Below the pieces are notes generated by a model that saw only the letters and a program-made list of their open reading frames with translations, was not told where the DNA came from and did not search any database. Positions 23,108-35,104 of a stretch of DNA of 64,000 nucleotides are shown here, piece after piece. The stretch's first letter is position 1. Every line of letters begins with the position of its first letter. The DNA is taken from positions 60,088,893 through 60,152,892 of the forward strand of contig CP136067.1 of assembly GCA_032622095.1 (NCBI GenBank), in the 5' to 3' direction. The DNA comes from Siphonodentalium dalli (taxonomy: Eukaryota > Mollusca > Scaphopoda > Gadilida > Siphonodentaliidae). A program made the translations under genes and the position numbers.

Positions 23108-23965
23108 TCTATTATATATTTTGAAAGATCTGTGTGTGTGTGTATGTGTTTGTTTGTGTGTTTGAAATCGATGGACTCGAAAGCGACTAAGCCAATTTCG
23201 ATGAAATTTGGTATTTTAGGGTATTTTCGGCCGGAGACGAACATAGGCATATTTATTTGTCCGTGCGAGGTCAACTTTTCACGTGCGGAGGTCAAATCTG
23301 TTTTTACGCCGTTTTGCGCTAATATATTTCAGTTCGGTGCTCACAAATCGATACGATATAGCGCGAATAATAAATTGCCAGTCATATAATTTGCACGGTT
23401 AGAATCTGTGTGGCTTCATCTTTCCAACGATATATAATATGTATGTATCCGTTTTAGTTATCTGCCTCAATTATTAGGTACAAGTGGTGCGATCTTTTAT
23501 CAGGATAAAATCAATGCGTAAATTCTATGACGTCGTCAGAGGTCATAAAGTTAGATTACGTTAACTCTCACCCTGCCGATGCATTTGACTGTGTCGCGTT
23601 AACTCATCACCAGCCGAGGTATCCGCAAATGACATTGGGCTATATATCTCGGAAACGGGTGTAGCTATCGACTTGAAATTTGGTATGTGAATGTATCTTG
23701 CCCCGGATACGAATTTTATCGGGTCGCCGAGCACGTGCGACGCCAGCTTCGCGCATGCGCAGACGAGATCTCGGAAACGGGTTGAGATATTGACTTTAAA
23801 TTTGGTATGTGAATGTATCTTGCCCCGGATACGAATTTTATCGGGTCGCCGAGCACGTGCGACACCAGCTTCGCGCATGCGCAGACCAGATCTAGGAAAC
23901 GGGTGGAGCAATCGACTTGAAATTTGAAATTTGAATAGCCCGGACGAAGTCGGGTCACCTTCTAG
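23108..23965 (+). mobile_element. Helitron-like unit 5 (858 bp, type B, long), array 3' end
   Basis: Type B as in unit 2. The terminal CTAG (23962-23965) is followed by T and an AT run, giving the expected 3' flank of a Helitron insertion. The array as a whole, 19240-23965, has one A flank and one T flank. Confidence 0.75.
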
Positions 23966-24703
23966 TATATATATATTACTCAGCTACTCACAGTGATTGA
24001 TAGATATATCAAAATGATTTTTTTTTCTTCATATGGAGTAATAGAAAGAAATTGATTGAAAATAGATTTAGTGTAGCGGGAACGAAGTATAGATCGGTAT
24101 AGAAAAGAGTGTGGGTGATATATCAAACGTTTTGGTGAGTCTAATATGCAGTATATGGAGGAGAGATGGGGAATGTAAATACACTGATTTTGTGTTCTGA
24201 CCAAGCATTTTTGCATCCGATCCGACACCATGCAGGGTTGACACACACACAAAAAGTCATCCTAACGTTTCACCCATATTTAAGTATATAGCTAATTGTT
24301 ATAAATTTATCTGTTTAAAACTATTAAAAGTCGTACTTTATTGTTCTATATATATCTTGTTACGTAATTTACTCTAGTTAAAGTCGTACCGAGCCGAACA
24401 GTCATTGGTTCTAAAAAGTAATAATTCTATATCAGTGGAGAAACTCTTTTGTTCTTGTGTCATATGCTTCCTAGCTGGACGGTGTCTCTAACTGAAAGTT
24501 AATATTTTACATCCTTGAATTCATACAGAAACTATACATGGAGAAGAGGCTGTATTGTAATCATCGCTAACCTATATGTCTGTTAATTATTTCGACAAAG
24601 GCAGCTTCAAATGATTATTTCGGATAAGATCCAGTACATATGGTCTGAGAAACCATTTAAGAAGGATTTCCTGCGCGTGGAGTAAAAACTACATTTCAGA
24701 AAA
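23966..24703. other. No gene recognised
   Basis: AT-rich. Two overlapping minus-strand open frames (about 23980-24252) have no recognisable domain and no splice-site support. Confidence 0.45.
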
Positions 24704-24801
24704 AAATGAATTTCATCTTCGATTTCTTATGAGGGGCACATAACACATGAACGACTATGAGTCATGTGCCCCTCACAAGAAATCGAAGATGAAATTCATT
24801 T
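24704..24801. repeat. Hairpin at 3' end of minus-strand LINE
   Basis: Left arm AATGAATTTCATCTTCGATT, TTCTTATGAGGGGCACAT; right arm ATGTGCCCCTCACAAGAA, ATCGAAGATGAAATTCATT. Arms are about 40 bp with very few mismatches around a short loop. Read on the minus strand, the right arm continues the LINE's coding frame (ETGRFRNEEENEFHLRFLV), so the left arm looks like an inverted duplicate of LINE DNA. Confidence 0.75.
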
Positions 24802-26591
24802 TCTTCTTCATTTCTAAATCGACCAGTTTCAACTCTCAAGGTTCATAACTACATATGATTCAGTTTCGTCGTTTGTTTTAATTAATTTGTAAGTTCTTAA
24901 TTTGGGAACAAAGTTAAGACTATTTTTCCGTTTGTTTGGTTTTTTTTCTTCAATTATTTCTATCTTAGATTCAAATTCAGATATATTACACGATTGTAAA
25001 TTATGACAATTTGATAACATGTCTGTTTGTGACAAAATTTCTTAAATTTTTGAGGACCACCCATTGGCAAAATTATATATGTCCCAGTAGAAAACCTATT
25101 TGACAATCTATCGTCTGGCAGTTTAACTTTATAATTACAAAGACGTACATGATTAATTAATCGGCGATTCCTAGAAGACATGAGGCCAGTTTCACTATTT
25201 ACGACTAACAGGGGACAAAACCTGTGAACACCGAAAAAGTATCTTAATGTTCTATGTTGAATATTGTCCAAGCATGAACATTTATTAGATACCCATATAA
25301 CAAGGCGTACTCCATTATTGGACAAACACATTGAATATATAAGTTCTCAAAAGTTTTGAATGAAATATCTTTGTAATGATGATTTTTTTTTAGATAATAG
25401 CCCCTAAAGCCTTGCCTGGCGATTTAGCAAGTACACCGGCTGTTCTTTCGAATTGCTTGAACTCATGGAGACAAATGCCAAGGAGTTTATATTCACTAGT
25501 ATATCCCAAACTTTGGGTTCCAATCATCAAGTTGTCTGTTGATCTAGGGATTTTTCATCTCTGAAATGGATTATCTTGGATTTATCCTCATTTATTAGCA
25601 TGCGCCATGTTTTACACCATTCACGAACTTTACTTAACATAGTTTGCATACTTTGTTCATCTCCCGACAATAAAACTAAGTCATCTGCATACATAAGTAC
25701 AGATATGAGGTCATTTCCAATGTTTACTCCGGCATTTAAAATGTTATATCATTCACAAGGTCGTTAAAGTAGACGTTAAAAAGTGTCGAAGATAATTTTT
25801 CACCCTGTTTTACACCAAACTTAGTTTCAAATGGATTTGAAATCATACCATTAACCCGTATAGGGGAATAACTTCCATTGTACATACTTTTTATACCTTT
25901 ATACATTTTTCCATCCACAACACTTTTCAAAAGTCGATACCACAGGATATACCGCTTTTTTGCCACCGATAGTAAACGCTCAATTTCTTCGGGGATGATG
26001 GTGCAGTTCAGAAGAGTTCTCATCATAAAGTGGATCTAGAAATTTATCTTCAATACAGTTTTTCTTTCATTTAGAACCCGATTCTTAAATTCATTATTAA
26101 AATTGACATTAACAGAACTGGGGTTATAAAGATATCCAAAAGCATCAGTCCGTGTTTTTAAAATTGATTCTTTTTCAGAATTTAGTTAGTACAACATTTT
26201 GCTGCTAAACTTCATTCGGAATTGGGCTTTTTCTCTTCGGTCCAAGCTTTTGGATATATTCCCAGAAGGATTTTGGACTATTAATGTTAATGTCAAAATC
26301 AAAAGCTAGATCACGTTTATATCTGCGATCATAAAAACGCATTTTAAAATTAAACTCTCTCCTATAATCTTTAAATTTCAACAATGCTTGTCTTTTCTGT
26401 ATACACTTAGATTTATTTTTCAAATATTTATTTTCTTTTACATCCATATGGTGCCAAAGCTTAGTAAGATTATCATTCCAGTATGGTTTATAATATTTGA
26501 ATTTTTTCGTGAATGATTTGGACTCTTTTTTATGAGGGTAGAAATCACTTAACTCCGTAAAAAGTTTTAGTTGTAGTTGAGTATAAACCAT
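24762..26591 (-). pseudogene. Decayed non-LTR retrotransposon ORF2 (RT), minus strand
   Basis: Pieces from N to C: 26205-26591 linker region (KPYWNDNLTKLWHHMDV, SPKSFWEYIQKLGPKRKS); 25736-26026 RT (LLKSVVDGKMYKGIKSMY, GVKQGEKLSSTLFNVYFNDL); YADD at 25680-25691 (MYADDLVLLSGDE); CKTWRMLINEDKSKIIHF; 24960-25331 C-terminal region (IQHRTLRYFFGVHRF, RRLINHVRLCNYKV); 24829-25035 (PKLRTYKLI, YVVMNL), then ETGRF. Frameshifts separate most pieces. Between IERLLSVAKK and ILWYRLL the fingers (AGID and LDxxKAFD blocks) are missing, an internal deletion of roughly 130 residues. The endonuclease is not found, so the copy is also 5' truncated. It is dead and belongs to a different family from the LINEs at 1-8 kb. 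Confidence 0.8.
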
Positions 26592-28055
26592 TCACTATGG
26601 TGTTCTATATATAGTATGAACCTATTTCTGAACAATTGTCAGAACACTGCACTGACTACAGAAAGATTGTGTGATTTTAATTTTAAATATTTTAATAATG
26701 GCTGCGGTGGTGTATGCAAAACCAACACAGTCATTATTGAAATAGTTTACAATATGTTTTATATGGCTTTTCCCCACATTCTTCCGCGAATATTACAGCT
26801 TGAGAAAAACTAACGATCATTTTCTTAACAACATCGGTTTGCCCCACCAACATCATAGCAAATCAGCAGACCCACCACTTCGGTTACTGCCACTCCGAAT
26901 GTTTCTATGGGAATTTGTATGGAATATTCAACAACACGGATAGTAATTAATTCATTTTTCAACAACGGTTGGATTGATAAGAGCAAAAAGCAGGAATTTT
27001 CAAATACCTGTGTACTAGAATGATTTATATATACATGCAGATAATGCCACTGTCTTGGGTACGATTTCCAAAAAAAAATTTGAAAATGAACATTTTCGAA
27101 AAATAACGATACTTTTTAAAAAACACCGCGTTGCCCCACCACCATCACAGCTATAGCTGAATCAACTGGATTCGCCAGTTCATTGGCGTTTCGGCACGAC
27201 CATTTAACCATCCAGGGTTAATATTCTGCATATTTATAATCTTACCTATAGGTCGAACTTTATGAATCTAGCAAATATATGAACTCCGCTTGACAACGTC
27301 TTTTTTTCCGATTATGTCCGAGAAATGACTCGAGAAATGCCGCCATATCAAGTATGGTCTCCATTTATACCCGATCCTATTCGGCTGTGGGTGTGACACA
27401 GGTTCATCGACAGACATGAGTTATGTATTATCCGCGGTGCCTGTGTCAAACAATGAACTCAGAGTTACTCCCCCTGGTTTTCCGATCAGTGTTTAATCAA
27501 TCATGTTGGCTCTCTAATGGTAATTTGATATGATGATGCTATTGTCATCGTTCGATCTTGATTTCCGGCGACCGGCCGGGGGGGGGGGGGGGCGATTGAT
27601 TGACCTTACGAAGCGATATGTGCCGTTAGAATTCCAAACTGTTAAAAATGATAATTAGGGTATACAATAAAAGTAATTTTAAAGGGCTTGGATCATCACT
27701 TCGTTGGAATGAGACGGGTGACAACATGTTCGTTTGGGGTGTGGCGGCCGGGGGTTGATTTGTACTTGAAATATTCCGGATTGTCCGCAAAACAAACAAA
27801 AACAATCGTGATGTGACATTCTTGTGAGTTACAGTGGGCTTCCCGTGGAAAGGGTGGCAACATCACTTCCAGTATACAGACAAACGAATACGCCAAATCA
27901 CTTGGTCGCGAAAAACATGGTCGATTTAGGGGAATATATCGCCGACTTTTCCCTATATAGTATCTTCTGTTTTGTTTAGATTATCAGCACAGACAATATT
28001 GTCAAGAATCATTGAATTTTTCATTCAACTAACATGGGTTAGGATTTGTCCGTAG
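26592..28055. other. No gene; local duplication and poly(G)
   Basis: Two diverged direct copies of a unit containing GTTGCCCCACCA(C/A)CATCA lie at about 26838 and 27128. A poly(G) run of about 13 is at 27580. No coding region is supported. Confidence 0.45.
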
Positions 28056-28162
28056 CCATGCAGTTAACAAAATTGATTATTGAAACTCCTGCTGAAATAT
28101 TTATAAAATGGACAGACTGTATTGATGTTTATCTCCATAGCGGAATTTCTGCACGCCTACAG
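28056..28162 (+). CDS. Candidate host exon (35 codons, phase-0 donor)
   Basis: A short reading frame from the ATG at 28058 (MQLTKLIIETPAEIFIKWTD, then CIDVYLHSGISARLQ) ends exactly at a strong 5' splice site, CTACAG|GTAAGG (28162/28163). It is preceded by a usable 3' splice site (TTTGTCCGTAG at 28045-28055, with a CTAAC branch-like motif upstream), so it may be internal or a first coding exon. No repeat in the window shares this sequence. I do not recognise the protein and found no partner exon, so the call rests on splice-site quality and protein-like composition only. Confidence 0.3.
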
Positions 28163-28744
28163 GTAAGGAGTCGGGAAACATGTTTTTTATTATTATTTTG
28201 TTATCCTTGTATATACCGGTATCATAAAATTAAACGCTATATTTAAACCACAGTCCCTTTGTTACGCCGTCTATGTTATGTTTTGCTGTAAAGGTGTTTT
28301 TTACTTGTCAATGGGCCAATGGGCGAAATATGATTTAAAAGTTACTAGGATATTTTAGTACTCGAACCATATGATTATAAAGGTACTTGGGTATTTTCGT
28401 ACTTCGTATTCGTTTCCATTTCAGAGTGAGCATCTGCGATTTTATCGCGATGTATATCCACGTATCGCTTTGTGGTTATTTCGGCGGGCGTCTCGGTATG
28501 CTTTATTGAACCATGGCTTGTTAGCCGAATGCTAAAAAGTAAGCGCCGAGAAATTTGAACGGAGGTTCGCGCTTTAACCCTTAGCGCACTGCGCGTTGTG
28601 TTTATATTGTCCCTTAACCTGCTTTGTTGTATTGTTGAACATCTTTCATTAATTTCACGTGACTCGGAATGCTATTATATTGCATGGGGAATTGAGGATG
28701 TCATGGGAAATTTAATTCGCATATAAACCCTTCGAGCTGTTTCT

Positions 28745-29672
28745 TTATAATATGATCATACACATGCGTAATTAACGAACCAAAGCTAAAACACTCGCAT
28801 ATGGGTTTCTGCTTGTGGTGTTTAAAACAATTCTTGTCAAAATCACTTTAAAGATTCCCACCAAATAAGATTCACTTGCATAAGGCTTATGTTTGGTGGG
28901 GTAATTATAAATAGTTATATATTTTGTCGAGAGTGGAACTGAAACTAACCATTATATTGCCTGGCGTGCTGTGGGAGCTCCCCGCTTCAGATACTCAGGC
29001 TAGATGGAGAAGCGTGTCCATGTCATAATGTTCATTTCATTCATAACATGTCATCATGACGATTTCAACGATAGTCGATAAACACGTCATCGTGCAACTT
29101 TCCCCATTGACCGAATTCGCGTGAAACTGAATGTATCTTCTACTTTGTTCATAAGTATGTGTTTTCATTCTATTCAAGAAAATAGGATATAAATGGATTA
29201 TCAGATGCATGTAAGTATGCAGACTTAAGATAACAATCAAATCCATATTAAATATTATCTTATTTTCTTTCGCACGGTATAGTCTCTACAAAACCATGCA
29301 GCATTGACCAACTGCTGTGCATTAGTTGGAAAATAAATATTTGAGATACACGTAGATCGCGTTGTTGTGGTGATTTTAGTTTATTTAAAAAAATATTTAA
29401 ACTTCCTAGGGTCCGTTAATTTGATCCAGTAGAGTGCAGGAGTAGACCCGTTAGAAATTCATTATATACCTACTTTCCCTTAAAAATAAAAAAAAAAAAT
29501 AAAAAATGATTTTATGACGTTTATATGGCCTCTTGGACAGCCGATTACGACATTAATGCTGCAAGCCCACCGTTCTACTGTGTTACAAAAGCGCTCGCAT
29601 CTAAAACAAATTGCTCCTCGTATTATGTGACGTCACAAAATCAGCCTATGTACGAAACAAAGCTTTATCAGT
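28745..29672 (+). repeat. Paralogous segment, copy 2 (lacking the insertions)
   Basis: Aligns along its length with the three blocks of copy 1 (8131-8334, 10030-10323, 11050-11655). It has the uninterrupted junctions that define the insertions in copy 1. No gene is seen. Confidence 0.75.
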
Positions 29673-30044
29673 GTTTAACATGCTATTTAACATCGTTTAA
29701 TGCACGTTTTCATTTAGTTATAAGCAACAAATATCGGTATGTTATATTATAAATGAATTGGGACGGTAATTATTGATCAATTCCCACATTACTTCTTCGT
29801 GCTGTTTGTAAATATTGACGTTTGGTGAACTTTAGTCTTGGTCTCTAAACATTTTCTCTGAGTTCTTTGTATGCGGAATATATCTGAGCTTTGAATATAT
29901 CTATTTATTAAGGAAAGTTCCAACACTAACCATTTACATTGATTGTTTGACATGCAATGTGGCATTATTCTAAACATCATCTTTATATCTGTGTAAGGAG
30001 CATATATCATAATGCTATATGAATTGAAGAATGTTCAGAAACAA

Positions 30045-30620
30045 CACCCCCTCCTGGGACCATGTTTTAATTTATCCTCATTGGGGAAGGGGGTAGCATA
30101 TTTTAATTAGTCCTCATTTTAATGGACCCTCATGCGACTATATTTTATTTACACCCCCCCCCCCCCATGGGACCGTAGTTTAATCAACATTGATGACACC
30201 ATATTTTAATTTTTAATTAACCCTCATAATGGGACCATATTTAACTTTAATTAACTCTCATGTTACCATAGTTTAATTGACCTTCGTTGGTCCATATTTC
30301 AACTAACCCACATGGGTCCATATTTGTATTAGCCCCCCCCCCCCCCCCCCATGGGACAGTATTTGAATTAACCCTGATCAGTTATGGGACCATGTTTTAA
30401 TTAACAATCAATGTACCATTTTAATTAACCATCAAAGGACCACATTTAATTATTAACCCTCATTGGGGCCATATTTTATTTAACCCTCATGTGACCATAT
30501 TTTAATGTACCTTAATCGGACCATATTTTAATTAACCCTCTCTGTGTGTGACCATATATTTATTAACCCTCGTGAAACCATACATGTATTTTAACTAACC
30601 CTCATGAGAGGCCATATTTT
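30045..30620 (+). repeat. Minisatellite, GGGACCATATTTTAATTAACCC type
   Basis: About 15 degenerate copies of a 30-60 bp unit: (G)GGACCAT, (A)TTTTAATTAACC, CTCATG. Two copies contain poly(C) runs (about 30157 and 30334). Unit length varies through the poly(C) and A/T parts. Confidence 0.75.
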
Positions 30621-30736
30621 AAAAGTTGATATCAGGAGTGCATTACCTGAGGCCATGCTTAGATCATCACTACGCCCTCTTATGGTGTATATTGGCAAGT
30701 ATATCTGACCCCGTCGTAGGAGGTTATGGACTACAT

Positions 30737-30970
30737 GTGAGTAAAACGTACTCGGTGTTTGCGTACTTGAACCATGTAACGAAAATCGACAATTTTGGCC
30801 TGATTATTATTCTGCATGCTATTTCATGCACCATTCAGGCCACTATTAGAACATGTATTTGCGTACCTGTTTGGGCTAAATGTGATTTAAAACATACTCG
30901 GTATTTGCGTACTTGAACAATGTAACGATGAACGAGAGCTTTTGGCCTGATTATTATGCTGCATGCTATT
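30737..30970 (+). repeat. Direct duplication, about 145-bp spacing
   Basis: TTTGCGTACTTGAACCATGTAACGA and TTTTGGCCTGATTATTAT recur at about 30760-30825 and again at about 30905-30970. The open frame at 30956-31201 begins inside the second copy. Confidence 0.7.
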
Positions 30971-31738
30971 TTGTACCTCTATTGCAAAAGAAATTATAAC
31001 AACACAAACAAAGAAAAGATACATGCCAGCCGAAAACAATTCAAATGTCGAATAAGAGAAACCGACACTTTAGTGTATTTGCGTAAGCTGGCAGCGCGTC
31101 AACATAATAACGTGTCAATCGTCAAGGCGTTCGTAATTTGTTTAGCAATGGGTGCGTGGTTATTGGTGTATGAATTCAATAGGCGTCATGTTTGGCGGTG
31201 AACAGTTTAACCAATTGGTACGTATGCGCCCTTTGTGAACACATATCACACGTTAAGTATGGTTTTTAAATATTTGAAATTAAACCTTAGTTTGGCACAT
31301 CGATTGTTAGAGTGTTTTCACGTCCTTTATCACCAAGTGCACTGTGTATAGCCGTTTATACCTATATACAGATTTTTCACAATCACTACATTAAAGCTCC
31401 TTCTACATTCGGAGAACAATAACTCTATATTATTTAGATAATGTCGAGTTCGAATAATGCACAGTTGCGTTATCGTCACAGTGAACATTCTAAACATATA
31501 TGTTTGACAAATAGGGCGCCTAACATATATAGCGAGAGACCAATGCTTACAGACAAAAATATTCTAAAATAACACTAAACATAATTCACATCGAAGAACT
31601 CCGTGTGTGTGAGCTACATACTAAGTAACTAGACCGATCCGTATCCAAATACCGGTGTGTGGGGGGGGGGGGACAAACGAAAAAAAATAATGGCCTATAT
31701 ATCTGCATTTGTATATACCCTATATATATAAATATAGA

Positions 31739-31844
31739 GGATATAAGACTTTATGAAACTCGTTTGATAAACTTGATTCTCAATGAGTTTATAGGCGAGT
31801 TTTGAAACAAATGTATCAAAGGAGTTTCATAAAATCTTATATCC
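31739..31844. repeat. Short inverted-repeat element
   Basis: GGATATAAGACTTTATGAAACTC at the left is mirrored by GAGTTTCATAAAATCTTATATCC at the right, with TTTGATA/TATCAAA continuing inwards. About 106 bp in total; MITE-like. Confidence 0.65.
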
Positions 31845-32892
31845 CAACATAACGAGTTGAAGATCTTGTATATCAAAGAAAACATCAAGAGCGTTATTCC
31901 TCTTTAACAAATCGAACTCCTTAATAGAAGCTGCAAAATTCATACATGTACAGCGTTGGCTGAGATGCTTCACAATCGTATACGACAGTAGTGCGCGCTC
32001 TGCTGGCTGACGACGGCAAATAAAGCCACCGAGTTTGCCTCTTTGTTTTTATGTCTATTTTCGTTTAACTTTAATGAACAAAACAATCATTTTGCATTGC
32101 AATGGCTTGTTTAATGATATAATAGGGGTTCCACCACCGCACACACATCGCGCCAATACTTGTTATGACTGAAAACAGACGTACATATGTGAAGAGATTA
32201 AATTTAAATGGGATACAGACGGAGACAGGATTGGACAACGGAGCACCAAGATTGGTGAGCAATTTATAGGGAATCAAATCGAACTATTTCTTCAACTGGA
32301 CCTTCCCCATGGCACGTAGTTGTGAAGTATACACACATCTATAGATGGCTGAATTATGTGATCACGCTGCCCAACATATGCCCGACCTCCCAATGCAAAT
32401 GGGCGATGTTATATCAGTTATTTGGCGTATATACATGTATATAGTTGCATATATATGCACACGTCCAAATATATTTCGAATGAGTTTATTAGAGGGACAT
32501 GGACATTCTATGTTTTGGGACCCACGTGAATTATTATACGAGATTAATATTGATAACTATTCAACTAGTGAATAGTTAGGGGTCAGACTGTCGGAGTGTC
32601 ATAGATATGTAGCCTATATATAATACGTACGTTTTGTTTAATTAAATGTTATCCGGTTCTAATCCCGACAAACGCGATTTTGTTATTCGAGCGCACGGAA
32701 GATAATCTTATTTGTGAATATGTGCAAGTTTGGCAGTTGCTTTCCTGGGTTTGGTTGTTCTTACGCACAATTAACAATTTTTCACAAGACATTTATCGTT
32801 CAAAACATGCCATTTTATACACTATAATTATACAATCTTAATAAGAAGTAAATTAGGTTGCGCAAAAATAAGCCTGGGTCCCTGAAACATCT
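31845..32892. other. No gene recognised
   Basis: Open frames at 32071-32277 (-) and 32345-32575 (+) have no recognisable domain. No repeat structure was noticed. Confidence 0.4.
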
Positions 32893-32896
32893 TTAA

Positions 32897-33140
32897 CCCT
32901 TTCTTCACTAAATACTCGTTGATAAGTAGTTCCCTCAGGAAATGTGCAGGTAAGTTCAAAAACCATGTTGTTTGTTGAACTTATTATCTGAATATTCCCC
33001 ATTATGTTTTTGCATTATCAATTCTCCTGTCTGTCGCCTGCTCATTTTTGATGAACATCTCTTCAGATGAATAATAAACCATTCCAGTGTATAATTGTAT
33101 AATTGAATGGGGGGGAATTCATTGGTATATATTTAAAGGG
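32897..33140. mobile_element. Possible TTAA-flanked MITE
   Basis: CCCTTT at the left and AAAGGG at the right are each flanked by TTAA (32893-32896, 33141-33144). The inverted symmetry extends outward (CATCTTTAACCC / GGGTTAAAGATC), so the true boundaries may be wider and the TTAA may be internal to a TIR. Confidence 0.35.
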
Positions 33141-33455
33141 TTAAAGATCCCTGGATCCGGAGATGTAGTCTATTCTTCCCCGTGGTCGTGATATGTACTG
33201 TCATATGCTCCACATTCTGATACACGCGTCGGCCGAGTTCAATGACCGATCGGTCAAACATCTGCACTATTCGATACCCATAATAGATCGAAGGGAGGGT
33301 GAAATAAATCAGCGGCTAACAATGGTCCGTCTCCGAATCCCCATGTCATCAAACTCATTAACCTGACCACACTGACGCTACAGACAAAATTCAAAAACAA
33401 CACCAGATGGAAGCTTGGTGGACATTGCACCTTGGCATATAAAGCAGAAAAACAA

Positions 33456-33601
33456 ATCGATTTGTTCTGGTGAGTGACTTCTTAGCAATTGGGATATTAT
33501 ATGGACCAGCTACCGGATTTGGTGTTTGCCCACACCAAATCCGGTAGCTGGTCCATATAATACCCCAATTGCTAAGAAGTCACTCACCAGAACAAATCGA
33601 T
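33456..33601. repeat. Near-perfect 70-bp-arm hairpin
   Basis: The left arm from ATCGATTTGTTCTGGTGAGT to CTACCGGATTTGGTGT is mirrored base for base by the right arm ACACCAAATCCGGTAG to CAGAACAAATCGAT, with one mismatch seen (GGGATATT against GGGGTATT) and a loop of about 6 nt. Arm identity this high implies recent origin, or an assembly or library fold-back. Confidence 0.85.
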
Positions 33602-35088
33602 CTTCCCATCCACCATTGCAGGATCTCAAATATCGTCCATTTAATATATCAGGGACGTCTTATATACGTCACTTTCTTCGATTAGGGTGGATACACACAT
33701 GCATGTAATTACTGTATGTAAAATACATGTATTTTACATGGCCACACCGATAATTGACAAAATTAATCACCTGCGCGCGAGAGGTCAATTTCACCAGTGA
33801 GAAGTTATAAGCCATTATCAAACAAACTGCCATCAAGACATTTCAGGCCAGTCATAAACATGACTTCTTTCATGGATGCCGAAATGAGTAATTCTTGTCT
33901 GATATATGTTGCTGTTTTTCACGAGTTATAATTCATTTCGAAAAGTGGATTAGAGCCGGTCGATTTTATACTTGATTTGTTTCTGTCATTTCTTGGAAAC
34001 AGGGTCATCCAAAACAAAAATAAAATATGCAGAATTATTTTATAGGATGATACCGGCTTGTTGAGATTTCTCTGATAATTTGAGAGCGAGCTCATGTGAT
34101 AACATTAATTCAATTGGGATTGCAAATATTCATTATAGCGCCAAAAAAATAATGCAGGTACAGCGTTGACATTAAAAAGAGTGACACCCCCCCCCCCCCC
34201 ATTTATATATATGTTTCTCAAGCCAAAGGTTGAACAAGCTCCTAACTGTCACAAGCTTGAATTATAACATTTTCGACCATAATCCATGATTGGAGGAGGG
34301 CTGGTTCTCGAAAGCTTCCAATAACTAAGGGAGTTAATTGAATGTATCAGCCGGGATTATCTGGGCAAGAATTACAATATAATGTTTTACTTAAATATTC
34401 CATAGTTGTAAATTTTGCGTATACATGTATAACACATGAGAGGAAAGGTGACGTAGTTGGGAACTCGTAGCTAGGCAACCCTTTCGCCGAATGATGAAAA
34501 ACAGCAACACCATGCATTCAAATTTAAAGCTGTATAAAATGTTCATAATTATATGAATAGCATAAATTGCTGCATATTAGATTAATCACTCGTAGAAAAC
34601 AGACACGACATACATGACTACGATATTTATAAAGCAGGGTGTCAGGACTCAGGGTGCTGCATGCACACCCCCGTCGAGGAAAATATATGCAATGGTGAAT
34701 TCGGTAGCTTCTGGGATAATATAGCTCCCCGTGCATGTTGGGGGTCATAGCCCCCTGCGTTGGGAAAGAGGCCATCACTGGTATTAAGATCAATAGAAGA
34801 CTGACAATGATTTAAACAGAACGTCGACCATTTGAGTTATCGCGCGAATAATTATTTTAAGCGGCCTGACGACTTCGTCGCCGTCAACGGCTGTTCAGAG
34901 GTTCAGAGTTGAACTCACTGTGGTCAAACACAGTCGCAATGATTGGGTTGTCAGCGGACACATATTACACGGTGTGTGTGATCCATGTAAAACGCCAAAT
35001 ACACGATATTTACAGAGATTACATGCATGTGTGTATCCACCCTTAACTAGGGAAGTTTAGATTGAAACACTTATAACATCGCCTACCA
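33602..35088. other. No gene recognised; poly(C) tract
   Basis: A poly(C) run of about 14 is at about 34187-34200, and a palindrome TGTAAAATACATGTATTTTACA is at about 33718-33739. Open frames show no domains. Confidence 0.45.
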
Positions 35089-35096
35089 GACATAAC
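35089..35096. repeat. Left 8-bp target-site duplication GACATAAC
   Basis: Identical octamer at 38126-38133 on the other side of the foldback element. Confidence 0.75.
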
Positions 35097-35104
35097 GGGT
35101 GTGA

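Noticed and set aside
20369-23958. Repeated 60-116-codon frames in the Helitron-like array, on both strands
   Set aside because: They follow the repeat units in several overlapping frames and on both strands, with no shared domain. They are repeat by-products.
30956-31201. 81-codon frame ending LAMGAWLLVYEFNRRHVWR as a host exon
   Set aside because: It starts within a local direct duplication, the preceding AG has no good polypyrimidine context, and no donor or partner exon was found.
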